This document shows, in pieces, positions 1 to 8,465 of a DNA stretch of 13,394 nt. A program made the position numbers and the translations under genes. The notes beneath the pieces were generated by a model. It was given only the letters and a program-made list of their open reading frames with translations, had not been told where the DNA came from and ran no database searches. The DNA comes from Thiotrichales bacterium (GTDB taxonomy: Bacteria > Pseudomonadota > Gammaproteobacteria > PS1 > Pseudothioglobaceae), in the NCBI GenBank assembly GCA_002711905.1, contig PASI01000002.1:31247-44640 (forward strand), written 5' to 3'. Positions within the stretch are counted from its first letter, which is position 1, and the number at the start of each line of letters is the position of its first letter.

Positions 1-594
1 GGAAAGTATGATGTAGATAACTCTTTGATTGTTACACTCTCTAAAGGCAATCAATTGGACTTAAAGAATCTTCAGCGTCATTTTATGGTTAACTCTAGTT
101 GTGGAGTTTGTGGAAAAGGAACACTTAATGCGATTGAAATTGCTTATGAACCAAAAATTAATAGAGAAGGCCCGATTGTGAATATTGATTTAATTAGTAA
201 GCTTCCAAATATACTGAAAGATAGGCAGAAGCAATTTGCTAATACCGGAGGTGTTCACGCAAGTGCACTGCTTTCTGAAAGGGGCGAGGTATTACATATC
301 GCTGAGGATGTAGGCAGACATAATGCCCTCGATAAACTTATTGGACATGTGCGCGTAAATGATATGTTAAGACCTCTTGAACAATTTGTGATGTGTTCGG
401 GTCGTTTAGGTTTTGACATTATACAAAAAGCTGTTATGTCTGGTATTGGAATGATAATTGGTATCGGCGCACCAACATCATTGGCGCTTGATTTAGCTAC
501 AAAATTTGATATCACTTTAGTTGGCTTTATTAAAAAAAATAAATATAATATCTATACTGGTAATTGGCGTATCAGTGAAAATTTCGGAGAATAA
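1..594 (+). CDS. fdhD: FdhD, formate dehydrogenase sulfurtransferase (5'-truncated by window edge)
   Basis: The reading frame is open from base 1, so the gene starts upstream of the window; the TTG at 25 is an internal Leu codon, not a start. The 197 visible residues are the C-terminal part of a protein that in E. coli has about 277. FdhD passes sulfur from a cysteine desulfurase to the bis-MGD molybdenum cofactor, which formate dehydrogenases need for activity. Seen here: the sulfur-carrying pair in SSCGVCGK (Cys at window residues 34 and 37), the cofactor-pocket signature VHASAL...EDVGRHNALDKLIG, and the conserved C-terminal segments CSGRLGFDIIQKA and GAPTSLA. The stop codon is directly followed by the fdsB ATG (TAAATG), so the two are cotranscribed and probably translationally coupled. 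The family is clear; only the N-terminus is missing. Confidence 0.95.
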   Translation, partial: GKYDVDNSLIVTLSKGNQLDLKNLQRHFMVNSSCGVCGKGTLNAIEIAYEPKINREGPIVNIDLISKLPNILKDRQKQFANTGGVHASALLSERGEVLHIAEDVGRHNALDKLIGHVRVNDMLRPLEQFVMCSGRLGFDIIQKAVMSGIGMIIGIGAPTSLALDLATKFDITLVGFIKKNKYNIYTGNWRISENFGE

Positions 595-2235
595 ATGTCT
601 AGAAACATAAGTTTAATGTCTGGCAAAAAAGACGATAAGAATAGTTTATTTGGAAAAATATCTGTAAGTCCAAATGAATCCAGTGATGCTCAGCTTGCGG
701 GCGAGTATAACCTGGGCGTATCTACAATTCATAGTACCAAGAGTTTCTACGATTTCTTAAGCGAAGATTTCAAAAATAAAAAAGCTTATGTATGTACTGG
801 AAGTGCCTGTATGTGCAGAGGGACTCAAGAAGATGTCACTCAGAAACTCAAGAAAAAGTTCGGCGAAGATAGTGTTGGTGAAATGATTTGTTTAGGAAGG
901 TGCTATGAAAATAGTGCATTTTATTACGATGGTGAAAACTACTCAGGTGATGATATTAATCAATTAGATAATATTTTAGCTGGCAAGCACAAAAGCCTTC
1001 CTTACACCATGAAATCTTATTCAGAAACTTCGTTTTTAGTTGAGAACGAGATATTTTCTACCTACGAAGATTTTAAAGAACTACTTCTGAATTGTTTTGC
1101 ATCTGACAAGGATGACCTAATTAGTACCCTTAAAGATTCAGGGCTTAGAGGCAGAGGTGGCGCTGGATTTCCAACTGGAATGAAGTGGGAATTTTGCAAA
1201 GCACAAGAAGCTAAAGCTAAGTATGTAGTGTGCAATGCTGATGAGGGTGATCCAGGTGCATATTCTGATCGTTACTTACTAGAAGAGCAGGCTTTGAAGG
1301 TCTTATTTGGTATGGTAATTTGTGGATACATTATTGGTTCAAAGCAGGGCTTTATGTATATCCGTGGAGAATATCCTGAATCAATTAATATTACCAATGA
1401 AGCTTTGGCTAAATTAAGAGAATTGGGTCTTTTAGGTGAAAACATTTTAGGTAGTGGATTTGACTTTGATATGAATGTGGTTGAAGGTCAAGGTGCATAT
1501 ATCTGCGGTGAAGAGACAGCCCTTATTGCTTCAATAGAGGGACGCCGCGCCGAGGTTGATGTTAGACCTCCTTTTCCTGTTGTTGAAGGCCTCTATAAAA
1601 AACCAACCGTCGTAAACAACGTAGAGAGTTTGGCAGCGGTTGCAGCTATTTTCAAGCATGGTAGTGAATCTTACAAGTCAATAGGGAATGGACGCTCCCT
1701 AGGAACTAAGCTTATTTCTCTAGATGGGTTTTTCAACAATCCTGGTCTTTATGAAGTAGATTTAGGAACCTCACTGGGTTATATTATTGATGAAATTGGT
1801 GGTGGATTTAATACCGATATTAAGGCAATTCAGATTGGGGGGCCACTTGGAGGAATCGTTCCGGTGGACAAGCTGAAATCCTTAACACTAGATTTTGAAG
1901 TTTTTGCTGAGGCAGGGTTTTTGCTTGGCCATGCAAGCTTTGTTTGTATACCTATGTCATTTTCTGCCGTGGAATATGCAAAGCATTTATTTGCATTTAC
2001 AGCCCATGAGTCATGTGGAAAATGTTTCCCATGCAGATTAGGTTCTACTCGTGGAAAAGAAATGCTAGGTTCAGCTATTGATAATAATCAAAAATTTTCA
2101 GAAGAATTAATATATGATTTATTAGAAACAATGGAAGTGGGTTCTTTATGTGCCCTCGGAGGAGGCCTCCCGCTTGCAATTAGAAATTTACTCGAGCACT
2201 GTGGTGACGAGTTTCAACCTTTGATGGAGAAATAG
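595..2235 (+). CDS. fdsB: NAD-dependent formate dehydrogenase, flavin/NAD (beta) subunit, NuoE-NuoF fusion type
   Basis: This is the diaphorase subunit of a soluble, cytoplasmic molybdenum formate dehydrogenase: it takes electrons from the catalytic subunit through Fe-S clusters to FMN and on to NAD+. A NuoE-like thioredoxin-fold domain lies at about residues 40-130, with [2Fe-2S] ligands Cys67, Cys72, Cys99 and Cys103. A NuoF-like domain follows, with the FMN/NADH motifs GLRGRGGAGFPTG (183-195), NADEGDPGAYSDR (214-226) and GAYICGEETAL (300-310), then an SLBB-like segment near GGPLGG (415-420). The C-terminal [4Fe-4S] motif uses Cys474, Cys477, Cys480 and Cys519. GGAG at 586-589 lies 5 nt before the ATG and supports this start. 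The first 40 or so residues are polar, low in complexity and unmatched to any domain I recognise. It could be mistaken for complex I NuoF, but the fdhD and fdsA neighbours make it a formate dehydrogenase subunit. Databases often name it fdhB. Confidence 0.93.
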   Translation: MSRNISLMSGKKDDKNSLFGKISVSPNESSDAQLAGEYNLGVSTIHSTKSFYDFLSEDFKNKKAYVCTGSACMCRGTQEDVTQKLKKKFGEDSVGEMICLGRCYENSAFYYDGENYSGDDINQLDNILAGKHKSLPYTMKSYSETSFLVENEIFSTYEDFKELLLNCFASDKDDLISTLKDSGLRGRGGAGFPTGMKWEFCKAQEAKAKYVVCNADEGDPGAYSDRYLLEEQALKVLFGMVICGYIIGSKQGFMYIRGEYPESINITNEALAKLRELGLLGENILGSGFDFDMNVVEGQGAYICGEETALIASIEGRRAEVDVRPPFPVVEGLYKKPTVVNNVESLAAVAAIFKHGSESYKSIGNGRSLGTKLISLDGFFNNPGLYEVDLGTSLGYIIDEIGGGFNTDIKAIQIGGPLGGIVPVDKLKSLTLDFEVFAEAGFLLGHASFVCIPMSFSAVEYAKHLFAFTAHESCGKCFPCRLGSTRGKEMLGSAIDNNQKFSEELIYDLLETMEVGSLCALGGGLPLAIRNLLEHCGDEFQPLMEK

Positions 2236-2236
2236 T

Positions 2237-4951
2237 ATGTCAGATTTGCCCCAAGGTATTTTTATTGATGGTGTTGAATTTCCATTTGACGACTCATCGT
2301 CGATACTTGACTTTACTGATAAGGCGCTTGGCGATAAGATAATCCCAACCCTTTGTAATGATGATAATCTTCAGCCTTATGGAGCCTGCAGAGTGTGTTC
2401 AGTTGAAGTCCAACTTGCAGAAGATGGACCTACACGAACTGTAGCATCGTGTCATACACCTGTAAGTCCTGGAATGAGGATTTACACAAGTTCTGAAAGT
2501 GTCAAAAAGCTTCGTAAAAATATTGTAGAGCTAGTGCTTAGTGATCATCCACCAGATTGCTTAACATGTGAAGTCAACGGTAACTGTGAATTACAAGATG
2601 TTGCAGCAAGCGTTGGTGTTCGTCAAATTCGCTATGCTAAAGGTGAAAATCATTGTGACCGTGAAAAAGATTTATCTCATGCATACATGCGAATGGATCT
2701 CTCAAAATGTATTAACTGTTCTAGATGTGTTCGTGCATGTGATGAAGTCCAAGGCCAATTCACTTTAACAATGACTGGTAGAGGTTTCGAGTCGCGCATA
2801 ACGACTGATAACGATATGTTGTTTGGAGACTCCTCATGTGTTTCCTGTGGAGCCTGTGCTCAAACTTGTCCTACATCTGCAATTTCAGATGTATTTCAAT
2901 CAAAGTCAATTGAAGCAGATAAGACGGTTAGAACAACATGTTCATATTGTGGTGTTGGATGTAATCTAGAAGTGGCAGTCAAGAGTGATGAGGTATTGTC
3001 AATTCGAGCACCTCAGGATGCAGTTAATGCTGGACACACATGTCTGAAGGGTCGATATGCTTTTAAATTCTATAATCATGAAGATCGTTTAACTTCTCCA
3101 CTAATTAGAAAAAATGGTGAGCTCACCCCATGTTCATGGGATGAAGCGCTTGATTTTATTAAAGATAAATTTGAGTCAATTAAATCTGAGCATGGTTCAG
3201 ATGCAATTGCTGGAATTTCATCTGCGCGCTGTACAAATGAAGAAAACTACATGTTTCAAAAGATGATCCGCCAATTAGTTGGTACAAATAACATCGATTG
3301 TTGCGCACGCGTATGCCATTCTCCAACAGCATGGGGAATGCAGCAAAGTTTTGGAACAGGAGCAGGAACAAATTCTACAGAAGACATACCTCTAGCTGAT
3401 TTGATGATAGTTATCGGAGCAAATCCTACTGCTGCTCATCCAGTAACTGGAGCAAAAATTAAGCAGCAGGCAATGTCTGGAGCCACGCTAATTGTGATTG
3501 ATCCAGTTAGAACTGAATTAGCTCGAATGGCTGATCATCATCTTCAGCTCAAGCCAGGCACGAATGTTGCGGTGTTAAACATGATCCAGTATTTCATAGT
3601 AGAAGCTGGACTTGTAGATCATGAATTTATCAAAGAGCGATGTGAGGGCGGTGAAGAATTTCTTGAGCAAATAATGAATCTTGATGTCGATGAGATGGCT
3701 AAGATTAGTTGCCTTGATAAGGAGGATGTTAGAGCAGTAGCTGTTGCTTATGCTTCTGCGGAAAATGCAATGGAATTCCATGGCCTTGGTGTCACTGAGC
3801 ATTCTCAAGGTACAAAAACGGTAATGCTAATTTCAAATCTAGCAATGATGACTGGAAACCTTGGTAGGCCAGGAGTTGGTGTTAACCCTCTTCGTGGACA
3901 AAATAATGTTCAGGGAGCTGCAGATATGGGTTGTCAACCACATCATGGTCCGGGTTATTTATGGATGGAGCAAAAAGAAGTGCAAGATTTTTATGAAGAC
4001 AAATTGGGACTTCCAACTCCAACAACACCTGGAAGAAAGATTCCTGAAATGTTTGATGGCGCAATAGATGGTTCACTGAAGGCTTTATGGATTTTTGCTG
4101 AAGATGTTGTTCAGACTGACCCAAATACACACCATGTAGTTAAAGCAATGCAGGGACTTGATTTGCTTGTTGTTCAGGAAATTTTTATGAGTGAAACAGC
4201 CAAGATGGCTGATGTAGTTTTACCAGGAACAACTTTTCTAGAAAAGAGTGGAACGTTTACAAATACTGAGAGACGAATCCAGCAAGTTAATGCTGCAGTA
4301 AAACCTCTTCCGGGTACAAAAACTGATGGTCAAATTATTGTTGAAATGATGCGTAAGTTAGGCTTTGATCAGCCTGATTTTGACGCTGCAGAAGTGCTAA
4401 AAGAGGTCTCAAGTGTTGTATCATTTTTTGAGGGAGTGACTTGGGAAGGACTTGGTGCAAATCCAAAGGGTTTACAATGGCCGGTTAATAAAAAAGGTGA
4501 AGACACTCAAATACTTCATATCGGTGAGTTTAAGCGTGGCAAAGGTAAATTTCATTATCATGATTGGAAAGAGAGTGAAGAGCTCACTAAACATAAAAAT
4601 GAATATCCATTTATTCTCACAACCAGTCGAGAGCTTCAGCATTACAACTGTGCAACAATGACCAGACGAACTTCGAATGTTGATATTCTCCCTAAAGATG
4701 TCATTATGCTGAATCCAAAAGATGCAAAAGCTAAAGACCTTATTTCGGGGGATCGCGCTACATTGAAATCTGATCGTGGAGAAATCACACTGGATGTCGA
4801 AGTCACTGACAGAGTCAAAAAGGGAGTTGTCCGCACCACTTTTCATTTTCCTGAAGTATTAATTAATGAAGTAACAAGTGCTGTTACGGATGAAGAGACA
4901 AAGTGCCCAGAATATAAAATTGTTGCTGTAGACGTTTTAAAAGCCTCTTAG
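2237..4951 (+). CDS. fdsA: NAD-dependent formate dehydrogenase, molybdopterin catalytic (alpha) subunit
   Basis: Oxidises formate to CO2 at a Mo-bis-MGD centre and passes electrons to FdsB. Domain order (904 aa): NuoG-like [2Fe-2S] ferredoxin domain (Cys40, 51, 54, 72); His/Cys [4Fe-4S] site (His104, Cys108, 111, 117); two ferredoxin-type [4Fe-4S] motifs (Cys158/161/164/168 and Cys201/204/207/211); Mo-domain [4Fe-4S] (Cys235, 238, 242, 269); molybdopterin oxidoreductase body; C-terminal dinucleotide-binding domain from about 785. All five clusters have full ligand sets. The Mo ligand is Cys360 in ARVCHSPT, encoded by TGC, where E. coli FdhF has selenocysteine; His361 follows. Arg553 in PLRGQNNVQG matches the formate-binding Arg of FdhF. 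There is no Tat signal, as expected for a cytoplasmic enzyme. GGAG at 2226-2229 lies 7 nt before the ATG, and the gap to fdsB is one base. Intact Mo ligands exclude a plain complex I NuoG. Often named fdhA or fdhF. Confidence 0.96.
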   Translation: MSDLPQGIFIDGVEFPFDDSSSILDFTDKALGDKIIPTLCNDDNLQPYGACRVCSVEVQLAEDGPTRTVASCHTPVSPGMRIYTSSESVKKLRKNIVELVLSDHPPDCLTCEVNGNCELQDVAASVGVRQIRYAKGENHCDREKDLSHAYMRMDLSKCINCSRCVRACDEVQGQFTLTMTGRGFESRITTDNDMLFGDSSCVSCGACAQTCPTSAISDVFQSKSIEADKTVRTTCSYCGVGCNLEVAVKSDEVLSIRAPQDAVNAGHTCLKGRYAFKFYNHEDRLTSPLIRKNGELTPCSWDEALDFIKDKFESIKSEHGSDAIAGISSARCTNEENYMFQKMIRQLVGTNNIDCCARVCHSPTAWGMQQSFGTGAGTNSTEDIPLADLMIVIGANPTAAHPVTGAKIKQQAMSGATLIVIDPVRTELARMADHHLQLKPGTNVAVLNMIQYFIVEAGLVDHEFIKERCEGGEEFLEQIMNLDVDEMAKISCLDKEDVRAVAVAYASAENAMEFHGLGVTEHSQGTKTVMLISNLAMMTGNLGRPGVGVNPLRGQNNVQGAADMGCQPHHGPGYLWMEQKEVQDFYEDKLGLPTPTTPGRKIPEMFDGAIDGSLKALWIFAEDVVQTDPNTHHVVKAMQGLDLLVVQEIFMSETAKMADVVLPGTTFLEKSGTFTNTERRIQQVNAAVKPLPGTKTDGQIIVEMMRKLGFDQPDFDAAEVLKEVSSVVSFFEGVTWEGLGANPKGLQWPVNKKGEDTQILHIGEFKRGKGKFHYHDWKESEELTKHKNEYPFILTTSRELQHYNCATMTRRTSNVDILPKDVIMLNPKDAKAKDLISGDRATLKSDRGEITLDVEVTDRVKKGVVRTTFHFPEVLINEVTSAVTDEETKCPEYKIVAVDVLKAS

Positions 4952-4957
4952 TAACTC

Positions 4958-4980
4958 AAGTGAGCCCATCGGGCTCACTT
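4958..4980 (+). terminator. Hairpin between convergent fdsA and ppsR
   Basis: A perfect 10-bp inverted repeat (AAGTGAGCCC, loop ATC, GGGCTCACTT) begins 6 nt after the fdsA stop and ends 8 nt before the ppsR stop. On the + strand it runs into a broken T-rich stretch (CTTTAAATTAATT); on the - strand no U tract follows. It most likely terminates the formate dehydrogenase operon. A bidirectional role is possible because both genes end here. The weak U tract makes termination efficiency uncertain. Confidence 0.75.
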
Positions 4981-4988
4981 TAAATTAA

Positions 4989-5801
4989 TTAATATCGCCT
5001 TTCAAGTTTGCTCTTTTGGAGTATCCTGCCTGCAATCTCTTCGATTGAAATATGACTAGTATCAATAAAAGGAACATCATTTTGAACAAACATATCTTCT
5101 GCTCGACGAACCTCTTTTTGACACTGTTCAATAGAGGCATAGCCACTATTTGATCGTCTCTCATCTCTTATATTTTGAAGCCTAACTGGATTAATACTTA
5201 GGCCATAAAGTTTACTCTTATAGCCTTGAAGAACGTTTGGAAGTCTAGATGTATCTAGGTCTTCTTCAATAAGTGGATAGTTTGCAGCATAGATTCCATA
5301 TTGAAGCGCTAAAAAAAGACAGGTTGGAGTTTTTCCAGATCTTGAGACACCTGTAAGAATTATATCGGCAGTGCCATAATTTTTTGTTGAGAGACCGTCA
5401 TCATTATTGAGTGCAAAATTAATACTATCGATTCGACCTGAATAAGTATTCTTGTTTCCTACGCCATGAGAAAGACCCATTTCATGAGATGATTGAGCTT
5501 CGAGTGTATTTTCCATTTTTGAAATAAAAGTCTCAAAAAAGTCAAAAATAATTCCCCCACTATTTTCAAGAAGATGTCGATATTCACTAGAAACTTGAGT
5601 GCTGAAAATTAGAGCAGGCTGACCATCAGTCTTTGACGCTTCCTTAATTAATTTTGCTGCTGTTTGGGCTTTTTTCTGAGTGTCAATGAATGCTAAATTA
5701 ACTCGTTTAAACTCGATTTGTGGAAATTGAGTAAGAAGACTATTTCCAAGTGCTTCAGCAGTAATACCAGTTCTATCTGAAATAAAAAATACGGTTCTCA
5801 T
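4989..5801 (-). CDS. ppsR: PEP synthase regulatory protein (bifunctional kinase/pyrophosphorylase, DUF299)
   Basis: In the characterised family this enzyme inactivates PEP synthase by ADP-dependent phosphorylation of an active-site threonine and reactivates it by phosphate-dependent removal, releasing pyrophosphate. The 270 residues are close to E. coli PpsR (YdiA, about 277). Seen here: the N-terminal signature FFISDRTGITAEALG (5-19), the P-loop-like GVSRSGKTP (151-159), and the conserved ERRSNSGYAS stretch (214-223). Its target is the gene directly upstream on the same strand: ppsA ends 9 nt before this ATG, and its threonine is intact (see ppsA). No Shine-Dalgarno is visible (the 20 bases before the ATG are AT-rich), so translation probably depends on coupling to ppsA. 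The gene is convergent with fdsA. Confidence 0.95.
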   Translation of the reverse strand: MRTVFFISDRTGITAEALGNSLLTQFPQIEFKRVNLAFIDTQKKAQTAAKLIKEASKTDGQPALIFSTQVSSEYRHLLENSGGIIFDFFETFISKMENTLEAQSSHEMGLSHGVGNKNTYSGRIDSINFALNNDDGLSTKNYGTADIILTGVSRSGKTPTCLFLALQYGIYAANYPLIEEDLDTSRLPNVLQGYKSKLYGLSINPVRLQNIRDERRSNSGYASIEQCQKEVRRAEDMFVQNDVPFIDTSHISIEEIAGRILQKSKLERRY

Positions 5802-5810
5802 GATATTTAT

Positions 5811-8174
5811 TTAAAGCTTGCCAAGTTTAGTCCAGGTCTCAACAACAGTATCAGGATTAAGTGAGATACTTGTAATTTGTTTTTCCAAAAGCCATTGAGC
5901 TAAATCCATATGATCAGATGGTCCTTGACCACAAATGCCAATATACTTGCCTTTACGGTGACATGCTTCAATAGCCATCGTTATCATCTTTTTAACCGCA
6001 GCATTTCTCTCATCAAAACCATCAGCGATAAGACCAGAGTCCCTGTCCATTCCAAGAGTTAGTTGCGTTAAATCATTGGAGCCAATGGAAAAGCCATCGA
6101 AGTATTCCAAAAATTCTTCGGCAATAATTGCATTTGAAGGAAGTTCACACATCATGATTATTCTTAAGCTATCTTTACCTCTTTCAAGACCATTTTCTTT
6201 GAGAATATCAATTACTTTTGCAGCTTCAGATGTAGTTCGAACAAAGGGAATCATTATTTCAACATTTGTTAAACCCATTTCATTTCTGACATTTTTGATA
6301 GCCTGACATTCAAGCTCAAAACATTCTCTGAAGTCTGATGAAATATATCTTGAAGCGCCTCTAAATCCAATCATTGGATTTTCTTCATTTGGCTCATAAA
6401 GCTCCCCTGCAAATAAATTCGAATACTCATTAGATTTAAAGTCAGACATACGAATGATGACAGGAGATTCAGAAAAACTTGCTGCAATCGTTGAAATTCC
6501 CTCTGTGAGTTTTTGAACATAAAAGTCCACAGGGGATTTATAGCAAGATGTTCGTTTTTTGATTTCTTTCTTGAGATCAGAAGGCAGGCTATCGAACTCG
6601 AGTAAAGCCTTTGGATGAATGCCAATCGTGTTATTTATGATGAATTCAAGGCGAGCAAGTCCAACGCCAGTATTCGGAATACTTGCAAAATCAAATGCGC
6701 GAGATGGATTGCCCACATTCATCATAATTTTTACTGGAATCTCTGGAAGGTTGCTTACTTCAGAAAATGTATGTTCAAAACTTAACTTACCTTGATAGAC
6801 TTTCCCAGTATCACCCTCTGCACATGAAGCTGTAACTTCATCAGAATTCTTCAGTAGTTCGGTTGCATTTCCAGTTCCAACAATTGCAGGAACACCCAAC
6901 TCTCTAGCAATAATTGCTGCATGACAGGTTCTGCCGCCTCGGTTAGTTATAATTGCAGACGCTAATTTCATGACAGGCTCCCAGTCAGGGTCGGTCATAT
7001 CCGTAACAAGTACATCGCCCTCATGGACCGAATCCATTTCAGATAAATCATTAATTATTTTGATTTTTCCTGTTCCAATTTTTTGACCAATAGCTCTTCC
7101 TTCAACAAGGGTTTTGGATGTTTCAAGAAGTTTGTAGCGTTCAATTTTTTGTGAACTTTGTCTACTTTTGACGGTCTCTGGTCTGGCTTGGACGATATAG
7201 ATTTGTCCATCAACTCCATCAAGTGCCCACTCAATATCCATTGCCCTTCCATAATGGGATTCAATTTTAATTGCGTACTCAGCAAGTTCCTCAATTTGAG
7301 AGTCATTTAAACTAAATCTTATACGATCTTCTGAATCTACTTCGGTTGTAGCCACTGGCGAACTTGATCTTTCTTCTGCATATACCATTTTTATTGATTT
7401 AGACCCAAGGCTCCTAGATAGAATTGCAGGTTTTCCAGATTTTAAGGTAGGTTTATGGACATAAAACTCGTCTGGATTAACAGAGCCCTGCACAACTGTT
7501 TCACCAAGTCCATAAGCAGAAGTTATGAATACTACATCATTAAACCCAGATTCAGTATCCAGAGTAAACATAACGCCACTGGAACCTACATCACTACGAA
7601 CCATCTGTTGAATTCCAGCAGACAATGAAACCATTTCATGCTCGAAGCCTTGATGCACTCTGTAAGAAATTGCCCTATCATTGTATAGAGATGCATAAAC
7701 TTTGCGTATTGAAGTCAAGATGTCATCAATTCCACTTACGTTCAGATAGGTTTCTTGTTGTCCAGCAAAAGAAGCTTCAGGTAAATCCTCCGCAGTTGCA
7801 GAAGATCGAACCGCGAAGGTAACTTCCGAACCATACTGCTTGGTAAGTTTTTCATAACCATCGACAATAGATTGATGAAGATCATCTGGGAAAGGTGCTT
7901 CCTCGACCCATTGTCTTATTAATGATCCAGTTTTAGTAAGTTCTTGAATGTTAGTAATGTCGAGATTAGAAAGAAGATTATTAATTTTGTTTTTAAGATT
8001 CGAATGCTTCAAGAAAGATTCGAATGCTTCTGCTGTTGTTGCAAATCCTCCTGGCACTCTTACGCCTTGAGAATTGAGACCACTAATCATTTCACCGAGT
8101 GATGCATTCTTTCCACCAACTTTTTCAACGTCAGTCATACTGACATCTTTCAGCCAGACAATATTTTCAATCAT
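5811..8174 (-). CDS. ppsA: Phosphoenolpyruvate synthase (pyruvate, water dikinase)
   Basis: Converts pyruvate + ATP + water to PEP + AMP + phosphate, the entry step of gluconeogenesis from pyruvate. The 787 residues fit the family (about 790). Order: N-terminal ATP-grasp domain with [11 protein letters not shown] (19-29), [20 protein letters not shown] (121-140) and IVQARPETV (327-335); mobile phosphohistidine domain with GGRTCHAA (413-420), where His418 is catalytic and Thr416 is the predicted PpsR target; C-terminal PEP-binding TIM barrel with IGFRGASRY (602-610), [10 protein letters not shown] (696-705) and [10 protein letters not shown] (746-755), Cys748 being the likely acid/base residue. 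AAGGG (complement of 8180-8184) lies 5 nt before the ATG and supports the start. It heads the ppsA-ppsR unit and diverges from tkt. Codons 49-64 contain an exact 16-bp repeat, listed separately. Confidence 0.97.
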   Translation of the reverse strand: MIENIVWLKDVSMTDVEKVGGKNASLGEMISGLNSQGVRVPGGFATTAEAFESFLKHSNLKNKINNLLSNLDITNIQELTKTGSLIRQWVEEAPFPDDLHQSIVDGYEKLTKQYGSEVTFAVRSSATAEDLPEASFAGQQETYLNVSGIDDILTSIRKVYASLYNDRAISYRVHQGFEHEMVSLSAGIQQMVRSDVGSSGVMFTLDTESGFNDVVFITSAYGLGETVVQGSVNPDEFYVHKPTLKSGKPAILSRSLGSKSIKMVYAEERSSSPVATTEVDSEDRIRFSLNDSQIEELAEYAIKIESHYGRAMDIEWALDGVDGQIYIVQARPETVKSRQSSQKIERYKLLETSKTLVEGRAIGQKIGTGKIKIINDLSEMDSVHEGDVLVTDMTDPDWEPVMKLASAIITNRGGRTCHAAIIARELGVPAIVGTGNATELLKNSDEVTASCAEGDTGKVYQGKLSFEHTFSEVSNLPEIPVKIMMNVGNPSRAFDFASIPNTGVGLARLEFIINNTIGIHPKALLEFDSLPSDLKKEIKKRTSCYKSPVDFYVQKLTEGISTIAASFSESPVIIRMSDFKSNEYSNLFAGELYEPNEENPMIGFRGASRYISSDFRECFELECQAIKNVRNEMGLTNVEIMIPFVRTTSEAAKVIDILKENGLERGKDSLRIIMMCELPSNAIIAEEFLEYFDGFSIGSNDLTQLTLGMDRDSGLIADGFDERNAAVKKMITMAIEACHRKGKYIGICGQGPSDHMDLAQWLLEKQITSISLNPDTVVETWTKLGKL
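7995..8030. repeat. Two exact 16-bp direct repeats, 20 bp apart, inside ppsA
   Basis: AAGATTCGAATGCTTC occurs at 7995-8010 and again at 8015-8030. Each copy contains the perfect 8-bp palindrome ATTCGAAT, which also occurs once more in ppsA at 6417-6424. The 20-bp offset is not a multiple of three, so on the coding strand one copy reads as E-A-F-E-S and the other as K-H-S-N-L. Neighbouring codons keep the usual PpsA spacing, so it is not an insertion that lengthened the protein. Its function is unknown. Confidence 0.9.
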
Positions 8175-8315
8175 TAGAACCCTTGTCTATTGTTATTATT
8201 TTAAGATACGATGAGTTGGCAGCTATTTTTGACACAAAATGTAATAATAGAGTTTTTCATCAAAAGTATAATTTTAATACATTAAAAAACGAAGTGAGTT
8301 ATACATTCCTAAGTA

Positions 8316-8336
8316 TTGTTAAACTTTTATCAACAA
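8316..8336. promoter_or_regulatory. TTGTT-N11-AACAA dyad, possible regulator site
   Basis: A 5-bp inverted repeat (TTGTT and AACAA) separated by 11 bp sits near the middle of the divergent region, between the candidate ppsA and tkt promoters. Its size and T-N11-A spacing resemble LysR-type regulator boxes, which often lie between divergent transcripts. No regulator gene is next to it, and short dyads are common in AT-rich DNA, so this is suggestive only. Confidence 0.3.
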
Positions 8337-8426
8337 GCTAATAATGATACTATATTGTAATTGAATATTTTTCCTCATATTTGCTTTCACAGAAGGTTTT
8401 GAGAGTATGAAGATATAAAAAAAATG

Positions 8427-8432
8427 TATAAT
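8427..8432 (+). promoter_or_regulatory. Candidate -10 box for the tkt operon
   Basis: TATAAT, an exact sigma-70 consensus, lies 33 bp before the tkt ATG, giving a leader of about 25-30 nt. TG directly precedes it (one base off a true extended -10), and an A8 run lies just upstream. No good -35 exists at 16-18 bp; TTGAGA at 8399-8404 is 22 bp away, too far. The call rests on the -10 match and position alone. Confidence 0.35.
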
Positions 8433-8465
8433 TTAGGGTTCACTATTTTTTCATAGGTTTTAATA

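Larger units (their letters stand above)
8175..8465. other. Divergent ppsA/tkt intergenic region
   Basis: This 291-bp AT-rich stretch is the only sizeable non-coding region in the window and must hold the start signals for both ppsA (-) and tkt (+), unless tkt is read from elsewhere. I see no small coding frame with a credible ribosome site and no RNA gene. For ppsA a weak candidate promoter is TTCGTT (complement of 8288-8293), 17 bp, TATACT (complement of 8265-8270); its -35 is poor. For tkt see the -10 candidate at 8427-8432. The dyad at 8316-8336 lies between the two. tkt has a weak ribosome site, ATAGG at 8453-8457, 8 nt before its ATG. Confidence 0.8.

Noticed and set aside
532-539. A8 run near the end of fdhD as a programmed slippage site
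   Set aside because: It simply encodes Lys-Lys-Asn in a lysine-rich tail, and the normal frame continues to a good stop coupled to fdsB.
25-594. TTG at 25 as the fdhD start
   Set aside because: The frame is open to base 1 and the family is about 70-80 residues longer, so the start lies outside the window.
3314-3316. Possible selenocysteine codon at the formate dehydrogenase active site
   Set aside because: The codon is TGC (Cys), not TGA, and no SECIS-like hairpin is needed.
3719-3725. Perfect internal AAGGAGG inside fdsA, possible internal initiation
   Set aside because: The ATG touching it is out of frame and stops after four codons, and no start codon lies at a proper distance. At most a ribosome pause site.
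4472-4846. 124-codon open frame on the - strand within fdsA
   Set aside because: It lies wholly opposite a well-conserved coding sequence, has no recognisable domain, and is a shadow frame. Other short frames overlapping the main genes were set aside for the same reason.
595-4951. fdsB/fdsA as complex I genes nuoF/nuoG
   Set aside because: The resemblance is real, but the second protein has an intact Mo site (Cys360-His361, Arg553) and the first gene abuts fdhD. No other nuo genes are present.
8399-8432. TTGAGA/TATAAT as a full sigma-70 promoter for tkt
   Set aside because: The spacer is 22 bp, too long for a normal promoter. Only the -10 is kept as a candidate.
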